64,000 nucleotides of DNA from Elephas maximus indicus (taxonomy: Eukaryota > Chordata > Mammalia > Proboscidea > Elephantidae), in contig NC_064826.1 in NCBI RefSeq assembly GCF_024166365.1, forward strand, positions 21,352,001 to 21,416,000. The letters are read 5' to 3'. The position numbers and the translations under genes were made by a program. The notes under the pieces are model-generated. The model was not told where the DNA came from and searched no databases. It saw only the letters and a program-made list of their open reading frames with translations. Positions 12,193-36,078 of this stretch are shown here, one piece after another; the first letter of the stretch is position 1; the number at the start of each line of letters is the position of its first letter.

Positions 12193-12502
12193 ATTGTTGT
12201 TGTTGTTAACTGCCGTCGAGTAGGCCCCCAACTCATGGCAACTCCATGCACAAGGGGGTCAGACCTTCGTGATACATAGGGTTTTCTTTGACTAATTTTT
12301 TGGAAGCAGATCTCTAGCCCTTTCCTCCTAGTTTGTCTTAGTCTGGAAGCTCCACTGACACACGTTCAGCATCATGGCAACGCACAAGCCTCCATGAACA
12401 GATAGTTGGTGGCTGTGCGTGAGATGCATTGACCGGGAATCCAACCCAGGTCTCCCTCATGGAAGGCGAGAGTTCTACTACTAAACCACCATTTTACATT
12501 CC
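12193..12502 (-). mobile_element. tRNA-Gly-headed SINE, fuller copy
   Basis: In reverse the head is 'tggtggtttagtagtagaac' with B box 'ggttggattcccggtcaatg', and the tail 'tgccatgagttgggggccta' is RTE-like. About 310 bases. Confidence 0.7.
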
Positions 12503-13026
12503 CGCCAATAATTCCAATTTCTCCACATCTCCACTAACCCTTGTTATTTTGCGTTTTTCTGATAATACCCATCCTAGTGGGTGAGAAGGGACAGGAACAC
12601 TTTAGAGTGAATGGGTACCCAATTAATAATGATAGTTGGAGGACAGGCATGAATTGAGAAGTGTGGTCTGCCTTTGCATTAGTCCAAGTTCACCTTCTAA
12701 ATCTCCCTCACTATTACCTACAACTCTCAGTTGGATTTTAATATGGCAAAAGGAAGTTTGTTTTGTTTTTATTTTTACTGGAGGCAGTAAGAAACCCACA
12801 AACACTAGGCATCCTCTCAGCTCAAATGTGTTATGCAACCCAACAGAGCTGGAATTGCCTGCTCAGCCCACCTGAGTGTGCACAGGGGAAGTCAGTCACA
12901 TTCCTTCTTCCCATCCCACAATGTGTCAACTAGAGGAGAGTAGGCCCTCCAGCTCCTAATTGCAGACCGAAAGATTCAACCTCTCCTCAACCTTCGTGTC
13001 CTTCCTATGTCTTCAAAATAGGGCGT

Positions 13027-14018
13027 TGTATTAGTATGAGCTTCCTAGGGCTGCCATAACAAATTACCACAAACTAGGTGGTTTGGGGCAACAGAAATTT
13101 ATTCTCTCACAGTTCTGGAGGCCAGAAGCCTGAAATCAAGGTGTCAGCAGGGTCATGCTCCCTCTGAAGGTTCCAGGGGAGAATCTGTTCCATGCTTTTG
13201 CTTTTAGTTTCTGATGTTGCCAGCAATCCTTGGCGTTCCTTGGCTCGTAGACAAATTACTACAATCTCTGCCTCGGTCATCACATGGTGTTCTCCCTGTG
13301 TGTCTCAGTCTGTGTTTCTTCTCCTCCCCTTATAAGGACACCAGTCATATTGGATTAGGGCCTACCCTAATGACCTCATCTTAACTTGATTACACTTGCA
13401 AAGACCGTATTTCCAAATAAGGTCACTGTCTTAGTCATCTAGTGCTGCCATAACAGCAATACCACGGTGGATGTCTTTAACAAAGAGAAATTTATTGTCT
13501 CACAGTCTAGTAGGTTACAAGTCCAAATTCAGGGTATCAGCTCCAGAGGAAGGCTTTCTTTCTTTGTCGGCTCTGGAGGAAGGTCCTTGTCCTCAATCTT
13601 CTCCTAGTCAAAGAGCTTCTCAGGCGCAGGGGCCCTAGGTCCAGAGGACATGCTCTGTTCCTGGTGCTGCTTTCTTGGTGGTATGAGGTCCCCCACTCTC
13701 TGCTTGCTTCCTTTTCCTTTTATCTCTTGAGAGATAAAAGGTGTTGCGGGCCACACAGCCCAGGGAAACTTCCTTTACCTTGGATCAGGGAGGTGACCTG
13801 AATGAGGGTGGTGTTACAATTCCACCCTAATCCTCTCAACATAAAATTACAATCACAAAATGGAGGACAATCATATAGTACCGGGAATCATGGCCTAACC
13901 AAGTTGATACACACATTTTTGGGGGGGACATAATTCAATCCATGACAGCCACATTCACAGGTTCTGGGGATTAGGACTTCAACGTATCTTTTGTGGGGAC
14001 ACAAATCAACCCCTAACG
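13027..14018 (-). mobile_element. MLT1-type LTR, split by a younger LTR
   Basis: Old LTR in two parts, 13027-13426 and 13948-14018. The first shows 'cagaaatttattctctcaca' and 'ttataaggacaccagtca'. The second completes it with 'attcacaggttctggggatt' and 'aggacttcaacgtatctttt'. Confidence 0.82.
13427..13947 (-). mobile_element. Younger MaLR-type solo LTR inserted in MLT1
   Basis: Terminal bases are TG...CA, with five-base flanks gtcac (13422-13426) and gccac (13948-13952) as the target duplication, one mismatch. Same lineage-specific family as the provirus LTRs at 30615 and 49991. Confidence 0.82.
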
Positions 14019-14150
14019 GTATTTTTCCCAAACCCTCCCTAAAACAGGTAAAGTGTCTCTCTGTCTTGCTCTCTCTATTATAACTGATATTAGCATGGTG
14101 TCTGGCACCCAACAGGCACTCAATAAAAACTTGTTGAATATTGTGGTGCT

Positions 14151-14962
14151 CAATACTGGGGGAAGCCAGCACAACCTGTACAAGGCAAGGTTATGGTAGC
14201 TCCACAGACACATCCAAACTCCCCGAGGGACTGAATTGCTGGGCTGAGGGCTGTGGGGATCATGGTCTCAGGGAACATCTAGCTCAATTGGCATAACATA
14301 GTTTATAAAGAAAATGTTCTACATTCTACTTTGGTGAGTAGTGTCTGGGGTCTTGAAAGCCTGTGAGCGGCTATCTAAGACACTCCACTGGTCTCATCCC
14401 TTTGGGAGCAAGGAATAATGAAGAAACCTAAAGACACAAGGGAAAGATTAGTCCAAAGGACTAATGGACCACATCTACCACAGCCTCCACCAGACTGAGT
14501 CCAGTACAACTAGATGGTGTGCGGCTACCACCACTGACTGTTCTGACAAGGATCACATTAGAGGGTCCTGGACAGAGCTGAAGAAAAATGTAGAACAAAA
14601 TTCTAACTCAGAAAGAAAGACCAGACTTGCTGGCCTCACAGAGACTGGAGAAACCCTGAGAGTATGGCCCCCGGACAGCCTTTCAGTTCAGTAATGAAGT
14701 CATTCCTGAGGTTCACACTTCAACTAAAGATTGGACAGGCCCATAAAACAAAATAAGACTAAAGGGGCACGCCAGCCCAGGGACAGGGACTAGGAGGCAG
14801 GAGGAAACAGGAAAGCTGGTAAAAGGGAGCCCACGGTTGAGACGGGAGAGTGTTGACATGCCGTGGGGTTGTTAACTAATGCCATAGAACAATGTGTGTA
14901 CTGGCTGTTTAATGAGAAACTAGTTTGTTCTATAAACCTTCATCTAAAGTACAAAAAAAAAA
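14151..14962 (+). mobile_element. 5'-truncated L1 3' UTR with target-site duplication
   Basis: Ends in an A-run at 14952-14962. Perfect 11-base duplication attgtggtgct flanks it at 14140-14150 and 14963-14973. Includes 'ggggtcttgaaagcctgtga' and 'aactagtttgttctataaac'. Confidence 0.88.
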
Positions 14963-15547
14963 ATTGTGGTGCTATTTTCCAAGTAAACATTCTCTGTTTG
15001 TCTAGAGGCTGCCCAAAGTTCCCATCCCCATCACCACCCCCAGTACACACAGACACCATGTCTTCCAGTTTGCTTCTGTTAGGCTCTGGGTAGGAACAGT
15101 CAAATCAATCAGGACTCCTGGCGGCAGGGTGGTCACTATCTTGCTTAGCAGAAGTCATCATTAGCAACCAAAGTTTGTATGACCCATAGTAAGCCTTCAT
15201 AGCTTCTACACTAATACATGGAGTGGGGAGGTGAAGGTTCTACTTCTTGCTTAAGACAAATAGGGTAACACAAAGGTACCTCCTACTTGGTCTCACTATT
15301 TTTGGGCTTATAGCAACCCTGCCTCTGTTTTCTTGGGTACCCTCCCTCCCCTTGGAAACAGGAAAACAGTCCTTCCCACTGGACCGGATTTCTTGGTTTT
15401 GTTTGGCTGCTTTGGGGTTTCAATTGAGCACTTTTTTTAAAACTTATTTTCCCAAAGAGTGAGTTCCTTCTCCTAACCGCTCTTCACTCAGCCTCAAACC
15501 TCCCTACAGCATAACCTACTACAATGATGGATGGGCTCACTAGGAGG

Positions 15548-15553
15548 TTTATT
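15548..15553 (-). terminator. Possible GARIN1A poly(A) signal
   Basis: AATAAA on the minus strand about 140 bases past the GARIN1A stop codon. It is the first canonical signal downstream of the stop that I noticed. Confidence 0.5.
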
Positions 15554-15691
15554 GGTAGAAGTACAGAAGCACCTTGTTATAAACACCATCTTGCCTCTCC
15601 CAGGTCATTTGGCCCACAATGGGAAAGAGCAATGAAAGACTGTAGCATATGCACTGAAGCCAAGGGAAGGTCACTCTGGTTTAGCTGGGTC

Positions 15692-28117
<12,426 letters not shown>

Positions 28118-28668
28118 CTAGGGCTCCATGTAGACCCAGCCCAACTTCAAGGTGTTGGTGTGACCACTGCTCCCCACCCCTCCACCGCCCAACTCCCTTC
28201 CTTACTCATGGGCTGCCCCCTCCCCAGGGAACGGCCTGTGGGCTCACAATGGCTTGAATGACATCAAGGAGTGTGATGCGTAACAAGAGGGAAGGGAAAA
28301 AAGAAGAGGAGAGGAGCGATTGAGGATAAGCAGGACTCTCCTCCTCCTTTCCCACTAGCTACAAACCAGCAGTCATGGAGCCTACCTCGCTTTTCAAACA
28401 TGCAACCTTTCCCCAAACGCCAGCAAAATGGCTCCTCTGAGGTTGTGCCAAGATAGCAGGAAGCTGGCCAGAAAGGTAAGGTTCTCTAGGAAGGCTCTTG
28501 GGAATCTCACAGATTTTCACCCTCTCCCTTGCGGTAAAGCCTCCCAGAAACACTCTCTCTGGAAGCATGAATTGTTCACCCAAAGCCCGTCCCTGACTTG
28601 CCAGAGGAGTTAAGGGCAGGAGAGAGCCATTTATTCCAAATTTCCCTGCCCCATCTCATGATGAGCCC

Positions 28669-28762
28669 TTTTTATTTATTTTTTTAATACTAGACTGTTT
28701 TATTTATTTATTTATTTTAATACTAGACTGTTTTACTTATTTTTTTAATACTAGACTGTTAA
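28669..28762. repeat. Minisatellite, three units of about 33 bases
   Basis: Three copies of a T/A-rich unit ending 'aatactagactgtt', separated by (TTTA)n runs. Lies between GARIN1A and HILPDA. Confidence 0.85.
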
Positions 28763-28764
28763 CA

Positions 28765-29226
28765 ATGAAGAGGCTTGTTCATTTCAGAATAGTGAGAAAA
28801 GGAGAAAGTAGTGACACTGTTGTATGCTGGAAACACCTCAAAACAAGTCGTGACAGCCAATTGTTAAAGTTTTAAGAATTTTGTGAGCTAATTAAGTAAA
28901 TATCTTTATTAAAAACAAAGGTAATAAATATCCCAAACTCATCACTTTCTAACTATTCTTCTGCTCTTGAGGTTATTTGCTTCTATTGTGTCTGCCTAGT
29001 AGAAATCGTATTGAATGGATTGCTATGGCACCCCTCTTCCCAGGATACGTTCAGTAACTCCATGTTGGTAGCTAGCTTGAAATCTGCTATGTGGGGAGTT
29101 ACTTACGCCACGGAAATCAACAAATGTACAGATCAGGACTTGGTTTACTGTTTCATTGACTATCTAAAGTGATGAAGAAAATGTTAATGATACAGCTTCC
29201 ACTTAAACATGTCTCTAGCTATTATA
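28765..29226. other. No feature seen
   Basis: AT-rich intergenic sequence between the minisatellite and the next SINE. Confidence 0.5.
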
Positions 29227-29432
29227 GTTCCCTGGGTGGTGCAAACAGTTGGCACTCAGCTACTACCTCGAAGTCTGGCAATTTGAATCCACCTAGCGGT
29301 GCTGCAGAAGAAAGGCCCGGCAATTTGCTTCCATAAAGATTACAGCCAAGAAAACCCTACAGAGCAGTTCTACTCTGTAACACATGAGGTTACCATGAGT
29401 TGGAATCAACCACAACAGGTTTGGGTTTTTCT
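29227..29432 (+). mobile_element. AfroSINE, long form
   Basis: Starts 'agttccctgggtggtgcaaa', ends 'tggaatcaaccacaacaggt'. Confidence 0.85.
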
Positions 29433-29746
29433 GTAGCTATTACATATCGGGCACAAAAAATCTGAGGAAATAATTCATCCAATATTTGAAAACTATTATG
29501 TGATTTAGCAAAGATGTTGCCCGTGTCATCGATGAACAAATGAAGTTACAACATACATATTTGTTATTTCACTTTGGTCTTATCAATGTAAATATCAGCC
29601 AACATTCACATTGCTCTTCATGTAGCAACTTTTTCGTCAGTTGCAACCATAGGTTGTCTAGGAATACTTGAATTTGACAAAAATCAATAAAAACTTCCAC
29701 TGAGAATCAGCTGACTGTATGAAATTTACAATAAAAAGTATTATAT

Positions 29747-30034
29747 ACCCCAGACAGCATTTTAACTCAGTACTGAAGACACTCCTAAGCCTCACCTTCA
29801 GCCATAGATTAGACAGATCCATAAAACAAAATGAGACTAAAGGGGCACATCAGTCTAAGGGCAAGGACTAGAAGCCAGGAGGGGACAGGAACCCAAGGTC
29901 GAGAAGGGGAGAGTGTTGACATGTCATGGGGTTGGCAACAAATGTCACAAAACAATATGTTTATTAACTATCTAATGAGAAACTAATTTGCTCTGTAAAC
30001 CCTCATCTAAAGTACAATAAAAAAAAATCTAACA
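29747..30034 (+). mobile_element. 5'-truncated L1 3' end with target-site duplication
   Basis: Perfect 14-base duplication aaaaagtattatat at 29733-29746 and 30035-30048. Matches the end of the L1 at 14151-14962 ('gagagtgttgacatgtcatg'). Confidence 0.9.
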
Positions 30035-30299
30035 AAAAAGTATTATATGTACACATTGTATGTATAAATGTATTTTCCCTTGCAGAGCTGGTTGCTAAAC
30101 ACTTACTAGTACAACATTGTAGTGACACCAACTCCTCTCCTCCCCCAACTATCTCCTATCCTTGGTACCAGAGCCAGAAACTATCAGTAAGGACCTGTTC
30201 TTCAGGTTTCAGGTTTCATGAGGTTGGGGAGGAGTGAGGTGTTTGTTATCCCCCTCAGACTATGGCTGGACAGCTACCAGGCTCCCACCTTGTAACAGG

Positions 30300-30600
30300 T
30301 GTTCTTCTCATGGTCCAATTTTTCACATTTTTGTGCTTGCTGATGATCTGTTTCAAATGGTCCCCAAGCATAGTGCTGAAGTGCTGCCTAGTGTTCTTAA
30401 TAGGAAGAAAGCTGTGATGTGCCTTACAGAGAAAACACGTGTGTTAGATAAGCTTCGTTCAGGCATAAGTTATAGTGCTGTTGACTGTGAGTTCAATGTT
30501 AATGAATCAAAAATATATATTAAGGAAAATGTTTTTAAACAAAAACCCATGTAAAATAAGGTTATGTATTAATTGGTCCCTGGGTACAAAACATGGGAAG
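30300..30600 (+). pseudogene. Tigger-type (pogo-like) transposase N-terminal remnant
   Basis: An open frame at 30234-30554 has, from about residue 52, a helix-turn-helix segment: MCLTEKTRVLDKLRSGISYS then NVNESKIYIKEN. This is the psq-like DNA-binding domain of Tigger/CENP-B-type transposases. No DDE catalytic domain follows, so it is a fossil. Confidence 0.65.
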
Positions 30601-30614
30601 CTTGAAATACCTGG

Positions 30615-32899
30615 TTTCTTGGTTATCTAGTGCTGCTACAACAGAAACACCAAAAGTGGATGGCTTTAACAAAGAGAAATCTATTCTCTCATAGTTTAGG
30701 AAGCTAGAAGTCCAAATTCATGGTTCCAGCTTTCTGTCTCTGTCAGTTCTGGGGCAAGGTCCTTGTCATCAATCTTCCCCTGGTCTAGGAGCTTCTCAGT
30801 GCAGGGACCCCAGACCCAAAGAATGAGCTATTCTCCTGGCTCTCCTTTCTTGGTGGTAATGAGGTCCCCCATCTTTCTGCTCACTTCTCTCTTTTATATC
30901 TGAAAAGAGGACTTAAGACACAACCTAATCTTGTAGATTGAGTCCTGGCTCATTAACATAACTACCTCTAATCCTGCCTCATTAACATTTTAGAGGTAGG
31001 ATTTACAACACATAGGAAAATCATATCAGATGACAGAATGGTGGACAATCATACAATACTGGAAATCATGGCCTAGCCAAGTTGACATACATTTTGAGGG
31101 GACACAATTCAATCCATGACATTCCACCCCTTGCCCCCCAAAATTCATGTCCTTGCCACATGTAAAACATATTTACTTATAGCCAGTCTTAAATCAACTC
31201 TAAGTCCAATATCCAAAAAAATTCTTCATCTTTGAAATCCTGAATACAAGTAATCTGCTTTCAAAGTACAAATGTGGAACAGGCACAAGCTAGACATTTC
31301 CGTTACAAATGGGAGAAATTGGAGGGAAAAAAGGGGTAACAGGCAACAAGTAAGTCATCAGAACAGATTACATTACCTCTCAAGCCTTGAAAATAATCCT
31401 CTGTTCTCTGAGACCATTTAGGCAATGGCCCTGCCCTACAGACTCTGGGTGTTTGCCACTCTCTGGATTCTAGGTGGAGGCCTCTTAGCCCTGGGCTTTA
31501 GCTCTGTCTTCCCGGCCCACTGGAATGGCAACTCTGCTCCCTTGAATTTGGGTGGCCCCAGAGGCCATGGATCCAGCCTTTGAGACCCCAGATGTTGTGG
31601 CCCTGCCTTCTGAGACTGAGGCAGCTCTGCTTCCTGTGTTCCTTGTCTCTTCAGTTTCTGCTTCCTGGTTCCGTGGCCTCTCAGTCCCTCAGGACTTAGA
31701 GCCCACATCTGCCCTGCTGGAGCAAGTGTTCCAAAGCTCTGTAGCTCCACTGATAAGCACCTGGAGGCACCACACTCCGCCAGTAAACCTTGGCTGGAAG
31801 GCCCTCAGCTCTCTTGCTCTGTGGGTCAGCAAGCCTAGCTCCACCAGTAAGTGCCTGAAGTTACCCCACTCCACCAGGAGGTCTCCTGCCAAAGGCACCC
31901 ATCTCTCTCTCCATGGGTCAGCTCTAGCACTGTCTTGCGCTGGTCTCCAGGTTTTGTTTGGTTCTTGCCATCTGTGCCATCTCCAGTGTAACAGCTGTCC
32001 TCATTTCCTTCTGAGTTCTCACCAGAATTGTCTTTGATATCCATAATTCTACCAAAAGTCTCTTCAAGGCAATCTAGGCTTTTACAATTAGGTACTTTAA
32101 AACTTTTCCAGCTTCTATCCATTCAGTTTCAAAACAGCTTCCACATTTTAGGTATCTGTCAGAGCAGCAGAAACACTGGTGGCATAGTGGTTAAGTGCCA
32201 CAGCTGCTAACCAAAAGGTTGGCAGTATGAATCCACCAGGCACTCCTTGGAAACTCCATGGGGCAGTTCTACCCTGTCCTATAAGGTAGTTATGAGTTGG
32301 AACTGACTTGGCTCAAAGGCAGTGGGTTGTTGTTGTTTTTTTTTTTTTTTTTTTGGTCAGAGCAGCATCCCACTTTTCCAGTACCAAATTCTGTCTTAGT
32401 GATCTAGTGCTGCTATAACAGAAATACCACAAGTGGATGGCTTTAACGAACAAACTTATTCTCTCACAGTCTAGGAGGCTAGAAGTCCAAATTCAGGGTG
32501 CCAGCTCCAGGGGAAGGTTTCTCTGTCTGCTCCAGGACAAGGTCTTTGTCATTAATCTACCCCTCGTCTAGGAGTTCCTCAGCACAGGGACCCTGGGTCC
32601 AAAGGACACGCTCTGTTCCCAGCAGTTTTTTTTGGTGGTATGAGGTCCCCCTGTCTTTCTGCTCAGGTCTTTTATCTCAAGAGATTGATTTAAGACACAA
32701 CCTAATCTTGTAGATTTGAGTCCTGTCTCATTAACATAACTGCCTCTAATCCTGCCTCATTAACATCATAGGGGTAGGATTCACAACACATTGGAAAATC
32801 CCATCAGATGACAAAACGGTGGACAAGCACACAATACTGGGAATCATGGCCTAGCCAGGCTGATAGATATTTTTTGGGGACACAACTCAATCCATGACA
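30615..32899 (-). mobile_element. Complete MaLR-type provirus with two LTRs
   Basis: LTR 30615-31121, internal region 31122-32391, LTR 32392-32899. Perfect five-base duplication cctgg at 30610-30614 and 32900-32904. The internal part begins 'ttccacccctt' on the plus strand, like MaLR internal sequences in other mammals. It has no pol-like frame, so the element depended on another's enzymes. It runs minus. The leftmost LTR base pair is TT instead of TG. An AfroSINE interrupts the internal region. Confidence 0.88.
32170..32355 (+). mobile_element. AfroSINE with target-site duplication, inside the provirus
   Basis: 12-base duplication gtcagagcagca at 32158-32169 and 32356-32367. Long T-run at the tail. 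Confidence 0.92.
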
Positions 32900-33214
32900 C
32901 CTGGTAAACAGTATTAATGACTACCAGGGTGTGGAATAAATAAAAGTGATGCCCGAGCCACTGAGTTCTAGGATAGTGGCACCTAACTTTAAAAACATAC
33001 ACTGGAAGCAAAACTGGTTTAGCAGTAATACTTGTGGAAGAAGAGGACACTATGTTCCATTCTTACCCTCCAGCAAAAGCAAATCAAACTCATCATACAT
33101 AAAATGACACACACACCAAGAGAAGAGTGCAGATACGTTTTAGTACAAGCAGAGGAGTAAATTTGTTTGCTTGGGTAGGGAATGGAGGAGTGGCAGATAC
33201 AAGGAAACAAAAAG

Positions 33215-33620
33215 TTCATTTTTCAAAAATTTTTTGTGCTTTAGGTGAAAGTTTACAAATCATCTATCATACAAAAAGTTATACACACCTTGCTATGTAC
33301 TCCTAGCTGCTCTCCCCCAATGAGACAGCACATTCCTCCTCTCTACGCTGTATTCCCTGTGTCCATTCAGCCCGCTCCTGTCCCCCTCTGCCTTCTCATC
33401 TCGCCTCTAGACAGAAGCTGCCCACAGTCTTATGCGTCTACTTGAGGCAAGAAACTCACTCACCAGTGTCATTGTCTATCTTATAGTCCAGTCCAATTTC
33501 TGTCTGTAGAGTTGACTTCGGGAATGGTTCCAATCTTAGGCTAACAAAGGTTCCGGGGGCCATGACAGTCAGGGTCCCTCCAGTCTCAGTCAGACCATTA
33601 AGCTTGGTCTAAAAAGGCTC
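33215..33620 (-). mobile_element. L1 3' UTR
   Basis: Reverse of the L1 3' UTR seen at 20235-21636: 'tagacagaagctgcccacag', 'ccgggggccatgacagtcag'. Ends at the A-run near 33218-33235. Confidence 0.8.
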
Positions 33621-33625
33621 ATTTT

Positions 33626-34084
33626 TGAGTAAAGGCCAAACTGCTTAGATCTGAGGGAGAGAGCAGAAATAATCATGTGATGTATGGACATTTTACCAGT
33701 TGACGTTGAGAATAACCAGAATCAAGCAGTCAGTCAGGTGGGTAATTAAAAGGCATTTAAAAGTGAGAAGAAAAGGCAAGGGCCTACCGGATAGACAATC
33801 CTTTCCCCCAGAGATTGGGCTGGATGAGATCATCATTTCCTTCTTTAGAGATGGACAGGGTCATGAGAGGACTGTAATCATCCTGGTCTAGGCTCAGACA
33901 CTGGTTGACACAGAATAGCCCTAACTGTCCCGCCCCTAAATCCAGAGGTTTATTGACTTTATGTTTTTTAAACAAAGTGTTGTAAGCTCTTTCCTGTTTA
34001 AAAGTTTTAAGATGTTAAAACTCATATCTAGGAATGAAGCTCATTCCCTACCACTAATTTCAAGGACAGAAGTCAACATGACAC
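33626..34084. other. Spacer downstream of HILPDA
   Basis: No repeat or gene recognised. Confidence 0.45.
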
Positions 34085-34104
34085 AGGGTGAAAACATGTT
34101 CAGC

Positions 34105-34110
34105 TTTATT
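34105..34110 (-). terminator. HILPDA poly(A) signal
   Basis: AATAAA on the minus strand, about 640 bases beyond the HILPDA stop. This fits the long 3' UTR expected for this small-ORF mRNA. Confidence 0.65.
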
Positions 34111-34752
34111 GCATTAGAAAATTCATTTAAGCCACACGGTGGCCATTACGCCCATGTCTTCTGCAGGCTTTGTGTCACCCTACCACCCCCTTCAGACCAA
34201 TACACACACGTACACACTATGTTGGAAGAAGGACTTAAAATGTAAACCATGAGAATGCTCCATCTCCCTGTCTTCATAGCTGACCCACATACCCCTCCAG
34301 CTGTCATCTAAACCCAGAGAAGTCCTCATGGAAGAGAGGCCCAACACCAAATCAACTGACCACAAGACACTCAAGTCCAAAGGCAGCTCCTGGACGATGT
34401 TTGAGAGTAGGGGGAAAACATCACCATCTCCCAACAGCTGAAGTTGCAGCACACACCCTCTGTGAGAGAAGTCGGAATCACACTGCCCAGGACAGCAAAA
34501 CATACAGCAGACCCTGGGGAGAAGACTGAGATCACTCCACTCCACAGCCACAGGTAACCACTCAGATCTGTGGATCAAACGACTCTTTTCCAGGGCAAGG
34601 AACATCCAGACAGAGAGGTCATTCAAGGTGCTAGTCACAGTCAGTTCTCTAATAACACTGATACTCTGAGCTTGCCTCCTAGGAACTGGGACACCTGGTG
34701 GGATGAATTTAGACTAGTGTTGTTCCAAGGTTATGGTGGGTGGTGGGAGGGC

Positions 34753-34953
34753 TTACTGCAACCCCCTGGGCTGAGATGGATGGTCTGGAAGGCCTTTGCG
34801 GGGCTCTGGGCTGGCCAGTTGACCTCTGGTGGTCCAGGAGCTCCCAGGTGAGGGACCATCCAGTAAGGCCTCCAGTGACTCCACCAGTCCAAAGAAGATG
34901 GAAAGCAGGGTCAGCACCACACCCAAGAAGTAGAGGTTCAACATATGCTTCAT
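34753..34953 (-). CDS. HILPDA: HILPDA, hypoxia-inducible lipid droplet-associated protein
   Basis: A 66-residue protein on the surface of lipid droplets that inhibits the lipase ATGL (PNPLA2) and so promotes fat storage under hypoxia or fatty-acid load (family knowledge). The sequence begins MKHMLNLYFLGVVLTLLSIF, the conserved hydrophobic N-terminal segment (about residues 5-22). This is followed by VESLEALL and the conserved SWTTR and KGLPDHPS motifs. The human protein is 63 residues; here the end reads PSQPRGLQ instead of the shorter human tail. The whole frame lies in exon 2, as in human. The gene is on the same strand as GARIN1A and about 6 kb upstream of it. Confidence 0.93.
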   Translation of the reverse strand: MKHMLNLYFLGVVLTLLSIFFGLVESLEALLDGPSPGSSWTTRGQLASPEPRKGLPDHPSQPRGLQ

Positions 34954-35414
34954 GACTGAAAGGATCTCACTCCTTTACAGAGCTGCCAGAGCTGCCTTCT
35001 GCTTCTGGATCCTAAGGAAAGAGAGGAGAGGTTAATCTACAGCCGTTCGGGATACACAAGCATCTGGCCCTGACAGTTCTCTCCCTGTGGAGCTAAGGGA
35101 AAGGCTTGGTAGGCCAAGGAGGCAGGTGCCAGTAGGCGTTCCTCCACAGCAGAATCTCTGAGTATATTGACATGGTACACTCCAGGCTGTAGGGCCAGTC
35201 TTGCTTCTTGGATGAACTCAAGAGCATGCCTATGAAGTTTTACTTCTCCTGAAGACTTTGTTCTTGCCAGGAGCAATGCACAGTCAGGGAAGAGTAACCT
35301 TTCTGAAGAACAGACCCAGTCCTTTGGTTGGTGGGGAGGGGAGATAGAAGAACATGCTCTTGAGAAAGCAAGCTGCCTAGAAGTCTCCTACATCTCAGGC
35401 AGATCTGAGTTAAC

Positions 35415-35600
35415 CAGAAACTTTTTTAAAATTGTGGCAAGAATACAGGTAACAGAACATTTGCCAGGTCTACAATCTTCACATGTGGCATTAGTTACGT
35501 TCATCATGCCGTTCAATCATCACCATTAACCGTTCTCAAAATTTTCCACCACCCTTAACAGAAGGTCAGTGTCCCCTACACATTGTGTCCTTCTTTAACC
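35415..35600 (-). mobile_element. Old L1M 3' fragment
   Basis: 'agtgtgg'-type remnant with 'gttcaatcatcaccattaac' in reverse, as at 1090-1236. Lies in the HILPDA intron. Confidence 0.45.
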
Positions 35601-35629
35601 ATAAACTTTTTGAAACTCAAAATAACCTT

Positions 35630-35800
35630 AAGAGGATCAAGTTCACTCACTCCACAAATATACCCCGAATACCCATAATGTGTTGGGCACCCTGGAAAGT
35701 TCGGGGTAAACTCTGTAGATATGAATCTTGCCCTCATGGAACTTACAGCCCAGAGGCGAGAGAGGCAAGAAAATAGGCGTGACCATACCACACAGCACGC
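35630..35800. mobile_element. Ancient L2/MIR-like fragment
   Basis: 'ccataatgtgttgggcaccc' and 'cttgccctcatggaacttac' match the common old L2-related pattern. Lies in the HILPDA intron. Confidence 0.5.
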
Positions 35801-36078
35801 TAAATGCAGTGACAAGGACACGTTAAGGGTGCTTTGGGAAGGCAGGACACGGACGCCCAGCACGAGCGAGGACGGGGTGGCCTATGTGGACCCACAGGCT
35901 CAGAACTCTAGTTAAGGCTCTCCCTGGAGAAAACGGGGGCGGGGCCCCTGGCTGACGGGGGACCCCGAGAGGAGCGGGTGCGAGGAGCGAGCTGCAGCCA
36001 GAGAAGGAGCGTGGCCGGACTGGCTTGCAGCCCGGGGGATGGGGGCCGGGAGCCGGGGAAACCCACAAAGCCGCTCAC

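Larger units (their letters stand above)
34085..35011 (-). other. HILPDA: HILPDA exon 2 with 3' UTR
   Basis: The acceptor ctttccttag|GATCC puts the exon start at 35011, 58 bases upstream of the ATG. The 3' UTR of about 0.65 kb runs through unique sequence to an AATAAA at 34110-34105. The exact cleavage site is inferred. Confidence 0.7.

Noticed and set aside
1-15500. Search for GARIN1B (FAM71F1), expected downstream of GARIN1A
   Set aside because: No frame here shows the family motifs; it probably lies outside the window on the low-coordinate side.
31436-32037. Frames of 161 and 104 codons in the provirus internal region
   Set aside because: They have no Gag or Pol motif, and the homologous region at 52750-53250 keeps different frames open.
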